A stretch of 64,000 bases of DNA, taken from NCBI GenBank assembly GCA_016806645.1, contig JACSYO010001703.1, positions 1,114,501 through 1,178,500 on the forward strand. The letters run 5' to 3'. The notes beneath the pieces were generated by a model, which had not been told where the DNA came from, made no database searches, and saw only the letters and a list, made by a program, of their open reading frames with translations. Each line of letters begins with the position of its first letter. Positions within the stretch are counted from its first letter, which is position 1. The translations under genes were made by a program, and so were the position numbers. Positions 1 to 11,020 of the stretch are shown piece after piece. The DNA is from Ophiodon elongatus. Its lineage: Eukaryota > Chordata > Actinopteri > Perciformes > Hexagrammidae.

Positions 1-3000
1 ATAAGATATATGAGATACTATAAAAGGGTGTATGAATAGGAAAGAAAGCATACATTGACCATGCAGGAGATGAATATGAAAAAAGCAAGCCACTCTACTT
101 TTTGCTCATTCATACTTCACACATGATGATAACAATATAAAATTTTATAGCAATAAAATAGTACAAAGGTACAGCACCAAGACCAAGTACAGCCTCAAAA
201 TGTAATTGACTTGAACAACTAAAGTAGCAGCTACAGCAGCTGAGACCAGAGTGTATCGCAGTCTAATACAAAAGAAAAAGAGCAATAAGGGAATGAAGTC
301 AAAATTAAGATATGTATTAAGCTGTTCCATTAATTTAGGGCACAAATGATTTATTATAAGGAAACAAATTGATTAAGTCAAGGAACCAAATTATTATAAT
401 GTGGGAACAAGATATGTAACAAAGAAATAGTGTAATTTTAGGGTCCCAATGACTGATTGATCAAAAACTCTTCATTTTAAAGTTTAAAAACTTGGTTAGG
501 GAAAGACTGTCTTCATGGCAAACAAGAAGCAACAGTAACATTCTTGAATACCTCCAAATGCCCACTTTGAGAATCTCATAGATATGATCTTGACTATAAA
601 TATCATTCTTACCTTGAGCTGCTTTCTCTTTAACCTCAAAGCACTCTCCCGCGTCTGTCTCTTATTGGTCTGGACTTTCAGTCACACTGCTGCAGATGGA
701 CACATGCAGACAGAAAGTAGAAGAGAGAGGGGGAAGGTAGAGAAAAATAGAACAATTCAGATGGGAAACGATGGACAGATAGAGAAAAGAGGGAGAGAAA
801 GAGAAGGAGAGAGGGAAGGAGGGAGAGTCTGAAGCACTGAGATAACTCTGTCCAGGTGTTCAGAGCCAAACAAAGGCTCTTTTCAGGCCCGGATGAGAAC
901 GCACCGCTCCTCCACTTGTTGCAAAATATACAGGATAGATAAAAGAGCACAGAACAGGAAGGAGCTTACACTCTGTTACCGCACCAAAGTTTGGACCAGG
1001 GGAAAGCCTACCCAATTACATGAGCCTCATTGCTGCCAGTAAACAAGAGTAAAGAGCTGAGGTCAGAACTGTGAACACTGACAATAAGGGAATTGTGTTA
1101 CATTGCAGTTGCAGCAAGTATCATGTGTTTGAGGGTTCTCAGGATCAAAGTTTATGGAATAATAAGAAGAGAGAGGTAAATACGGCTACAGGACAGTACA
1201 CCTTCCCTCCCAGTAGTTACAATAATATACAACAGCAGCAAATAGGTCTTGAAGGAAACATAATACTGACTGGATTCTGTTTTCTATGTTGTTATTTAAC
1301 ATATCTGGCAAGTCATTAAATGTTGATACTGAATACATACCAGCTAAATAAAATTGCAGACTATTCAGAGTCAGACAATACTGTAAACATTGTAATATTA
1401 TACATTGTACAACTAAATGTGAAAGCACATCAAGTTATATCTCAAACCTGACCTGAATTTATCCTCACATTAATGATGCATTAATAATGAAACAGTCTAC
1501 TTTATACACTATTTACTTTACACAACATAAATTACTTACATTCCCTGAGAACGATCTAGAGCCCCATCCCTTTCATTTTGAAGGCCAGAGGTCCACACCA
1601 GAGGTCTTATTGTTCCCATGAACACAAATTGACTGAACACTCCTCTGTCACATTTTATTAATCTCTAGGCATCAATCTTTTTACTCAGTTGATCTGTCCA
1701 TTCAACAACTAGGGCGGACAAAATAAAAGTCACATGTTGCTGACTTGGAGAGTAAGATGGGAGTTTAAACTGGGATACAAAGGCCACCTCCCACACTTTT
1801 CACTGCACTACCCATCAAACAACATAGAGGATGTAGAGAGTGCAGACAGCGTTAGAAGAAGTATTCAGATCCTTTAGTGTAGTAAAAGTAGTCGAGGTTA
1901 CTAATAACACATTGCTAAGATACTCCACAACAAATACAATTCCTGCATTCGAAACCTTACAAAAATTAGGTTTGAGGAACTTTTAACTGGTTCTTAAACA
2001 GTCCTGATCCTCAATATGACTTCCATCAGTAAAAGAGACCATCAGAGAGAAGATGGTCTGTTTCTATAGAGTTATTCTTAATCCTCGTCATCGGTGCCAC
2101 CTGGTCGGATTCTGTTGAAACCAGATGACGTCAGGCATGTTCACCAGAAACTCTGAGAACCACGTATCTCTGAAAAGAATAAACAGTCTGTCTCCAGCTT
2201 TGTGACGATGCATTTTCCAGCTGATCCAAGAGGCTTTTTAAAGAGTTTATTTAGCTGAAGAAGTAGGAGGATTTTATCAACATATAAAGGAACACGTAAT
2301 CCTTAAATTCAGTTATCACAAACATTTAACATCAACACATCTGGAGAAACATATCATGTAATAGAAATAATAAAGTAAAGTCAGAGAGGTTCCCATCCCA
2401 GAGTATGAGACATGCCCCTGAAATGTGAGGCTCAGATATCGCTGCAGGTGAACAGTGATGCACAGAAATGTAACCATACAAGCACAAAGTGTCACATAAT
2501 GAAAACACCAATATTAAAACAGTTTTAGAGGTTGATTTTAATTCACATCATAATTGAACAAAATGTTCCATGTTGCTCGGATGGACGACTGTGGACATTG
2601 TCTCAGCTTTCTTTTTGGCAATATACTTACCCAGGGTTTCATCTCATGCCTCGCTTGACATCAACATCCATTCAACGCAGAGCGCTCGGTGGGCTCAGCT
2701 TGCAGAGGGATATGTGTCTGCCTGGCGGCCCTCTGTCATCCCTCCCTACCTAAGCTGACAGAAGGGAGACGGCTGTCTTTTGATGTCAGGAAGAGATTTT
2801 TACTCCTGGCTGTTTCTCACCACTTCATATCAGTCCAGCCTCTTACCCAGTCTGTCATTAGGAGTGAGAGAGTGCTTTGTGTTTCCAGATCAGAGCAATT
2901 TGCAAATTCATTCAAGAACAGTTTTAAACAAAAGGAGCTTAGATATAGAATCTCTCATCACTGTTTCTCACGGGCAGTGGATTAACTTTCCTACCTGATG

Positions 3001-4320
3001 GCATCTCACTTATTTAACTGCACAGTTGGGGAAGAAAGTTAAACATGCTTTTCTAGGAAACTGATGGTTCAAGTGAAAGGTCTATTTTACTGTAGCCTAC
3101 TGATAAGCTGCAGAGTAATCCTCACACATCACACTGGAAAAAACTATTGACTTTTATAATAAAGCAACAGGAAGGAACCACCATCATGTATCATGTCCTG
3201 ATCAGGCTTGCTAAAAAACACTGTGGTGAAGTTGTTTCAACAAACCCCAACTTCTCTCTAAAAATACAAGGTTGGTACTTCTTTCCAAAACAAGTCTCAA
3301 TCATAGCTGCTGGGCAGCACTGAGAGCTAGGCCGGCCATGTTGAGGAAGAAGAGGAAGAAGTAGCGTGTTAACTAAACAACATTTTAAGAATTTGTGTAA
3401 TTCATCAATAAAAAACATTGCAAAGCCTGTAATTTATTTCTACAGACATCGATTGCTCCATGACTGATGTTGAAAGATGCTCTATTTCCATTAACTGCAA
3501 TGGTTTACTTGAGCGAGACACTGAAGTTGCTCTCCAGGCACTTTAATGCAAAAAAAATGTAAGTCTAAGTCTGGGTTGCACCGTTAAATGATGGTTTAAC
3601 TTAAAATTAAGTGGCACCAAACTTTAAAACTAGTTTAATAATAAAAATAATTCAATTTAAACGTCTTTTTAAATGTCAGTTTAGTTTTTACTCTAAATTT
3701 AGATACAATTTAATTGAGTTGTACCAAATCTTTAAATTCCAATTTAAACTGTGATCCAGTGTCAACTTTAAACATATACTTAGAACATAAAAGGTTTAAA
3801 TTTTAAAATGGCTGCCTTGTTGAGATAGATTGAGCAAAACATTCAAGTTCCTTACAGAAAGTTAAAGGACAAACTCAACAAGTGGATTTTTATGATGCTG
3901 TTGCTGCTGAATTTCTCTCTAATCTGTTCAGCCAGGAAACTGGACCTGAAGAGGAAGACTGGACCAACAGTCAGCCCTTTCCGACAGGGAAAAGAAGATG
4001 TTATATATCGCTTTCTTCAAATTCACAAGACTCCATTGACAAAAACGATCATTTTCACCTTGCAGAACACAGGAGTTTCTCTCCCGCTGTCCCAATCGGT
4101 TAGTTTGTGTGTGTTATTTGTCCAAAGCAGTACATTACGTAGCTTCCGTGGCGGTGACATGTACTGCTGTCTGCTTTTTCCAAGCCAAGAGCATGCCGCC
4201 CGCCATCTAAGTTATTGTAGGTGTTGAGATCTGGCACGAGCGTGTTTGGTTATCAGCAAGTATGAAAACTAAATTATTGACATTAATAAAATGATTGATA
4301 TCAATATGATTTTTAACATA
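1..4320. other. Intergenic, no gene recognised
   Basis: No reading frame here resembles a known protein family, and the longest frames lack exon-like splice contexts. A purine-rich stretch (about 716-832, mostly A and G on the plus strand) is the only compositional oddity. The AT-rich segment around 3600-3830 has several imperfect repeats of TTTAAA-type words. Confidence 0.5.
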
Positions 4321-4321
4321 T

Positions 4322-4660
4322 TGTTACGTCCCAGGCTGGTGCAATGTGTTTGTTGTGTATGTTCTTTCTGCCCTCCTGCCTTTCTTTCTCTCTTCCTCCC
4401 TTTTTTTCTATTCAGGTGCCAATAAGGTGATTGGTTTCCATTGTGCAGGCCAGTCATGCTGCTCCTTGGTTCCAACTGATTTCAAGCTGGACAATCGGCA
4501 GAGGGGGGCAGAGCATAAAAGGAGGACGCCTTAGGAGTTCAGTCACTTTGTTTTGGTTCTCTGCCTGTTTAAACTGACACTGATGTTGTTAAGTTGTTCA
4601 GGTTTGTGGTGGGAGGTTGAGGACAGCAGGTGAGTTCGGTACCCTTTACACAGGTTACAC
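4322..4660 (+). mobile_element. Possible LTR 5' part (U3 plus core promoter)
   Basis: The segment opens with TGTTACGTCC, a start common in fish Ty3/gypsy LTRs. It carries a CATAAAAGG promoter-like box at about 4515, followed by a GC-richer transcribed-looking stretch. I could not find a matching 3' end or target duplication, so its right boundary is unknown and the call is tentative. Confidence 0.28.
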
Positions 4661-5439
4661 ACACATAGCCTTTTAAAAACGAACCTATTTTTGAGGCCTC
4701 CGCACGGAAAAAGCATGCCCAAACTAACAAGAGTATATCTCTGTAACCACAATGTCTATTTGAACACTTTTGGTGTTATTATAAAGGTAATAACTGTGAG
4801 ATTTGTCTCTGTGTATATCAGTATATATGTTACTGGTTAAAAGTAAATGAAGATGGAACACAGAAAAAATGAAAAGATTTCAGGTTCGCCTAAGAAAAAA
4901 AGCCCTTTCAGGATGATCATCCCTTTGGAATAATGGAGTTGCAGGTTTAAACCTCTTCCAAATCATAGCACATGAACACTCTCTCTGCACAGTTTGACTT
5001 TGATAAAGTGAAGCAGAAAAAAATGAGATAGTTCTTAGTACAGACAGGTCGACGTCTCCAAAATGAGGATTTTGCATAATAATTGCAATTTTAATATTTT
5101 CATGTACCAAACTATATATTTCACTTCTTTTTTCACTAAAGATGTTCAACACATCCATATACAGCAGTAACATACACAATACCAAACCCAAATAATGTTT
5201 TTTGCTCTGAAATCCCCATAAAAAACATATTTTTCTTCGCAAAAAACCAGGGAGCTCTGACTTTCACAGACAAGATCTCCTGCATAGAATGACTCACAGG
5301 GGTGAATGGGACCTCCTTCTACCCATTACAGCCTATAGAATGTAGGCACACAGGCCAAAATGAGATTGACAGCACTGTTAGCCAATAAGAGTCAGTCAGG
5401 CGAAGCTTATGGTAATTTGATCGCTGCCATACCCCCAAG

Positions 5440-5477
5440 TGTACCCCTCGGCCCCTCTCGTGGGGCCGAGGGGTACA
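5440..5477. repeat. Perfect GC-rich hairpin
   Basis: Two 16-bp arms (5440-5455 and 5462-5477) are exact reverse complements around a 6-base loop (TCTCGT). The arms are rich in CCCC/GGGG, far from the local AT-rich composition. I see no flanking gene that it would serve. Confidence 0.85.
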
Positions 5478-6017
5478 TCAGGATTATAGATACATCATGA
5501 TTATTGACCCCCTCTGTATTTGTTTTGACATGTAAAGCCATTTTGTTTATTTTGTTTTCAGACAAAGGAGTTAGCCAGGCCTAGTTTTGTTATATTGATT
5601 TCTATTTGTTTGGCACGATCACATTTGTTCCATCCTCCCCCCACTTTGATTGAGAACCTTTTGTTTGAGTATACCTGAGTTAAAATAAATCATGTTAAAT
5701 TGTTGCTTCTACTTTTGACTTTTTCACATTTTTGGTTGTTGTATGTTCGTCTCAACTTTTCTTAAAATTGTGTTTACTCAAAATGTCAATAGTCAAAGTA
5801 CTATTACACATGAAGAGTGAACAGTGAAGGTTTGAATTTGAGCACAGGCCACGATATCCAGCTATTATCACAATACCCACGCAAGTAATCATGGAAAACT
5901 GCTCTTTAAACTATAACAGAGTTTACTTCTAACAATACTGATCAAGTCAATAATATGAGACGCAAACAACAACTACTATACAATTACAAACCTACTACCT
6001 AAAACCAACAAACAATC

Positions 6018-6092
6018 ACGTGTGTGTGCGTGTGTGTGCATGCACACACACGCACACACGCGCACACGCATGAACACACGCACACACACACA
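6018..6092. repeat. Palindromic GT/CA microsatellite
   Basis: GT repeats turn into CA repeats at 6040/6041, giving a 38-bp exact palindrome (6022-6059) of alternating purine and pyrimidine. CA-rich repeats continue to about 6092. Confidence 0.85.
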
Positions 6093-8000
6093 TTAACACA
6101 CAAACAGCCGAACACAGAAACTGCCACAATCTGCAGAGAAATGCAATGCTTTAATGGCAGTGCCACAGAGGACATATAAACTGTTCTCCTGTTGCAGAGA
6201 AATTCGAAGAGGCTACTTGTACACAGTACACAGCTCCAGTGGAACTGTTTTGGATACATGTTGAATCAATACGCTCTATTGTGTGAAAGGTCAGGGCAGT
6301 TCTGTGAGAGACTCCCACAGCATTTAGGATACAGCTGGCCTGCTCTCCTCTGCTGTTCAGGTAAGCATGAGTGGATCTTGGATTAGTGCACACAGTGTGT
6401 TCTGTCTGGATACACATCACAACATCTCTCTCTACCAAGGGGTTAGTAAAGCTTTACTAAAGTTTTAGAGCCATCATGGCAGTCCACTATCCACCATACT
6501 ACTATCCACCAGTCTAGTCAGTTCACCAATATTACTAATACAGGTACTTCATTCAGTTTATAGGCTCCACACATACCCACATTTTAAAGATCAGAGATGA
6601 AAACTCTTCAGCCAGTACACATAATCCCTGCTCATGTCCATGTGTTGTTGCTTGCAGCTTTCTAGAGAACCGCTCATACAAACAACATTGTGCTCCCTTG
6701 GGTCCTCAGCAATTCACCTGACATGAAATAGTTGACTCACAAACTGAAGTCTCGCCGCTCACAGTCAGAAACAGCAACGTAATAGGCAAAGAGTCTAAAA
6801 AACACCAGGGGCGGACTTTACCAAGGCATGGGCCAATTAAATAATAATAACTATTCTCATTTTACTCTGAAATAAATGAAGAATATGCAACTCAACTGTA
6901 AGTTTCTTCTACTTCAGAGAAAAACATTGTAGTGCTACCTGACAAAGAAATTTTACTGGTTCCGGTGCAGATTTAGATTTGACTCACAAAATATAACAAA
7001 CAAAATATGATTACATATTATTCATTAAACAATCAACCATCATATTAGAACTGAAAGCTAACTGAAAGCAAACTACTCAACTGCTGAGAATGACGTTCAC
7101 TCTTCTCTTGAATGCATAAATGAATGCAGGACTTTTACTGTGCGGTATTACCGGTTTTACTATTAATAGTTAATAGTTAACGCCACTACTGCTAATACCA
7201 ACATTGCAAGTTAGCGAAAGCATGAAAAGTAAAGCAAGACCACTAAATCTGCCTCTGAAAAATGCACCTAGGTCAGGGGTTCTTCCATACATTGGTGAAA
7301 TACACTAAGCTGAGGTATTTTCCAAATAGCCGTATCAATCACTTACCTCAACATAACTACCCCAGTTATGTTGTAGAGCATGGATTTAATTAGCGTAGGC
7401 ATTTTGCTGGCTGTAATATTGTTATTAATGTAATTGTGTGGTATCACGTCTTAGAGCAGGGAAATACAGTCTTACGCACGGGGGAAATACACGGCTTGAT
7501 CACAGGCACACCGATGAATTACACTCTGGTTTGATAATGCTTCCAGTTTGCTGTACGCACGTGTCGAAGAAGGGTTCTGTTGTAACATTCAGAAGAGTCT
7601 TGAATGAATACCAGAGGTAAAAAAGGGAGATGGCAGTAGACCGGCAGGCAGGATGGCAATGATGTGGCTTGAGGAAGACAGGAACTATGATTGAAGATCG
7701 GCGCAGATAGGAGATCCTCGGCAAAGGAAGCTGATGTTGGGGAAAAAGCACTGGAAAAGTGTGGCAACACAAAACTCACTGGAGATACTTGAGAGACCAA
7801 AAGTCACAATACCACAGAGGTAGATGTAAAAAAAATCTGGCGACGAGTGGCAGGAACGGTGGAGACTTTAAGAGACCTTTTTCTTAAATGTTTTACTTAT
7901 TGTCATTTGTTATTATTAATGCTAATATTAGTTGTACTGTTGTTAATGTATTGTCTTTTTGTTTGCTTTTGTTGTTGTTGTGTCTTCGTTATTTTCTATG

Positions 8001-8732
8001 TGTGGGAAGGCAGGTAACAGGTAGCCTACTATTAGGACCCAGGCAAAGGGGCGGAGCCTATAAAAAGGGGTGAGAAGCTCACCTGGGCCTTTCTTCCTGG
8101 TTATTCATACACACCTGAGGGAGCAGCTGAGGCCAGCCTTTGTTGGGGCACTGATTTGGTAAGCTATTCTTTATTTATAAATGTCTAAAAGCATGATTTT
8201 ATGAAATGTTGTGTAAAGGTTCCTTTTGTATATAACTTGTTGTTTCTTTTTGTTTTTAAACACAGACGATAGAGGAGCCAACCACTGTTTTTCCAAGACC
8301 TATTACATTTTAGTGTCCTTTTTTTAAATAGTCAATTGCATGGGCCTTTTTATGTTTTATATTTCTCTATGGGGTTCTGAAGGTCGGGGGGACACAGTGG
8401 TAGAGCAGACATTTTGCGGGGGCATTTTATTGTGTCACCTTAGTTTGCTGTAAATAGGTACATTTGATTTGGTTTGTGTGAAGTGGGAGTTACTCATAAA
8501 TTACCTACATATCTTGTGATGATTTAATTTTTGTTTTATATCTAACTACCCTGACCTCCCTGATGGTGCAGTTTAGCCCCACATGGTTTACTTTCTTGTT
8601 TGTGCATTTCTTTTTATTTATGTATTGAACGTATAGTTTACGCCATCCGTCAATAAAATCTATATTTTCGGTATTGTAGTCTCTGGCTCCAGTTTATTCT
8701 GGGTCTTGTGCGTTGGATATCACCGGGTCACA
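8001..8732 (+). mobile_element. Solo LTR with 4-bp target duplication
   Basis: The 732-bp segment begins TGTGGGAAGG and ends CCGGGTCACA, so it has the TG...CA ends of retroviral-type LTRs. It is flanked by the same 4 bases, TATG, at 7997-8000 and 8733-8736. A TATA box (TATAAAAA, 8059-8066) sits near the start of the element and an AATAAA polyadenylation signal at 8652-8657 near its end, the order expected of U3-R-U5 on the plus strand. No internal region or second LTR is present nearby, which fits recombination between two LTRs of a full element. The 4-bp duplication fits Ty3/gypsy or endogenous-retrovirus integrases. Confidence 0.8.
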
Positions 8733-8989
8733 TATGTACACAGTAATGGATGTAATATCTAGTATTTAGTATTTACAATGGAAATATGGGGTATTTTAAA
8801 AAGAACACATCTTAAACAACTTCAATAAAGTACATACACATTTTGGTGACAATAATTGATTTATTGTCATTGTCCATGATATCTGATTAACATTACAGAA
8901 ATAATATAATTTGCATAGACTGTAAAGACCGGAACCTTGTAGTATCCCATTAGTTATTACAAGGGAGGTTGATCTGAGAGCATTAGAAT

Positions 8990-10660
8990 AAATGGTCAGT
9001 CTTATTGAACAAATATGAAAGACAAGTCACAAAGACAGAGTATGATGAATGTTCATGTTTAGTGAGTTTAAAAGTAGGCAAGGGTCAAAACCCGGTAGGC
9101 AGTCAAAATCAGGCCAACTTTTACAGATGGGGGTCAGGCAGGAAATCATCACCTCGAGTGTCAGTAGGTCAGTAGGCAGAGTCCATCTGACAACAACAAA
9201 GGCTTAAAAGCTAGACGGATGCAAGGTGGCCAATATGGCATGGAGGGGCAGGGTGGATCTGATATGACATGAGACTTAGTAGAAAGGGAAGAAACAGAGC
9301 AGACAACTGAAAGAATACTCTAGTGATGGCTGGGGCCAGTTTTCTAGACTCCACTCGGGATGTAGTGTGGAGCAGGAATGCAGCATCGGTTGGTGCTCTT
9401 CTGGTATTGATCAATGATTTGAAGAAGGGAGCCTACATCCAGGTGCATCGGCAGCAGCAATTGAAAGCCTCTTGCTCTGGGAAGAGAGGCTGTTGGTAAC
9501 CCCAGGAGAACTGGAACATATCATGGCATAGCTGAGGGGAGTGTTATGGGCATATTTAACCCCCAGGAGCTATCTTGATTAGGAGCATAAGTTGTGGAAA
9601 ATGTGTTGCAACATGAGCTAGCCAGACTCTTTAGCAGTAGCAAACTTAAGTCGTAGAATGGTGTGAGCAGAGTTAGAAAATCAAACTCTTATGTGTCCTG
9701 CTCCATGAAGACCACTAGGACTGTTGTCATAGCATCTTGTGGGAGAAGAATGCACAGGGGTGACATTTGTGGTCATCCACAGACTTCTGGCAGTCCGAGG
9801 ACTCCATCTGTTGAGATAAAACGTAGGTTTAAGATACAATAAGCCTTATCTGCCAGTGTCCATTGGTATGCTACCAGTTTTGACAACGAAGCCCAAGGCA
9901 CATGTTCCTGTTCAGACTTGGAGATGATGAGAATGTCATGAAGGTACACAAAAACACAGGTATTCAGTAGTTCTCTGGAACGCCTAGAAAACAGCAGGAA
10001 CATTGGTTAAACCAATTGGCATGACCAGGTATTCATAATGTCCACTAGCCGTGTTGAAGCAGGACCATTTATCCCTCTCCCTGATGAGGACACAGCGATG
10101 TGTCTTTCAAGTTTGAAAAAATGGCTCTTTGCAAAAGCATAAAATCATAAAAATTCTGCGTCCTGCTGTGGTCCTTCCCGTCACCTACTGCTACTATGAC
10201 ATGAATCATTTCTGTCATGTGAATTGAACGTGTTGTAACTCTGTTATGATGTTCATTCTGTACACATGACATCTATTTTTGTACTCTGTCCATCCTGGGA
10301 GAGGATACTCCTCTGTTGCTCTCCTGAAGGTTTCTTCCATTTTTCTCCCTGTTGAAAGGGTTTTTTTGGGGGAGTTTTTCCTGAGTCGATGAGAGGTTCT
10401 GGGATGGAGGATGTCGTTGTGTACAGATTGTAAAGCCCTCTGAGGCTAATTTGTCATTTTGGGCTATACAAAAATAAATTGAATTGAATTGAATTGAATA
10501 AAAGATGAGTGGAAGGGGGTACCTGTTTTTGACAGTGATGTCATTGAGTTCTCGTTTGATACATGGCCGGAGTGTCTTGTCCTTCTTTTCCATGAACAAG
10601 AAGCCTGCTCCAGTGGTAGACAAAGAGAGTTGATGGATGCCTGCAGCCAGAAATCATTGA
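8990..10660 (-). mobile_element. Degraded Ty3/gypsy retrotransposon (pol remnants, 3' LTR-like end)
   Basis: Read on the minus strand, pieces of a gypsy pol occur in order. First comes a reverse-transcriptase N-terminal block (about 10625-10505, LRPCIKRELNDITVKNRYPLP). A second block lies at about 10090-9996 (NTASGHYEYLVMPIGLTNV) and ends in an in-frame stop. After a frame slip comes the catalytic-box remnant VYLHDILIISKSEQEHV, where the family's YLDD reads YLHD. An RNase H hint (HPCAFFSHKM, near 9760) and integrase-like scraps (YAHNT near 9545, SRVESRKLAP near 9345) follow, with an LTR-like tail to about 8990 containing AATAAA. Stops, frame slips, a lost catalytic Asp and internal deletions make it dead. 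A LINE-type tail (10190-10502) is inserted in the middle of reverse transcriptase. Confidence 0.82.
10190..10502 (+). mobile_element. LINE-type 3' tail nested in gypsy relic
   Basis: The stretch from about 10190 runs through a T-rich middle and a GGGCTATACA segment and ends in TTGAA pentamer repeats (10479-10500), the form of a 5'-truncated non-LTR insertion ending in a short tandem tail. It splits two adjacent reverse-transcriptase blocks of the gypsy element, so it is the younger insertion. A related copy lies at 37800-37985. Confidence 0.65.
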
Positions 10661-10739
10661 TCATTGGTGAATTTCCAGGAAACCAGGGAAAGGAGTGGTA
10701 TGGATGCAGCCGTATGACGATGATGAGGACGCAGGGTTG

Positions 10740-11020
10740 CCCAAGCCTACTTGAACACCTAATAAACTACTGTACACTACTGAAAAAAATAAATCACATA
10801 CTCATGTCACTTGAAATCAAGTCTACTGAACATGTCACACCCCAGCTGATTCAATTACACTGGCTCCCTGTGTCACAATGGATTAACTTAAAAATCATAT
10901 TCCTAATATTTAAAGCTCTTCATAATCTTTCTCCTGCTCATCTGACAGACCTCCCTTATCACCCATTCCAATGGGTACATGGGTATTTTCCTACACTGCA
11001 CCCACACTTTTGGAATTAAT
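10740..11020 (+). mobile_element. LINE reverse-transcriptase C-terminal fragment
   Basis: The plus-strand frame reads HVTPQLIQLHWLPVSQWINL followed by KIIFLIFKALHNLSPAHLTDL. This is the hallmark segment just after the polymerase domain in fish L2/CR1-group LINEs (LHWLPV...FK.L...YKALHG..P.YL.DL). It is a short, truncated relic with no start or catalytic box. Confidence 0.75.

Noticed and set aside
3882..4227. Overlapping plus-strand frames of 73 and 111 residues
   Set aside because: No family resemblance, no splice context and two competing frames over the same bases.
10273..10623. A 116-residue minus-strand open frame
   Set aside because: It is a chimera: the first third is gypsy reverse transcriptase and the rest reads antisense through the inserted LINE-type tail.
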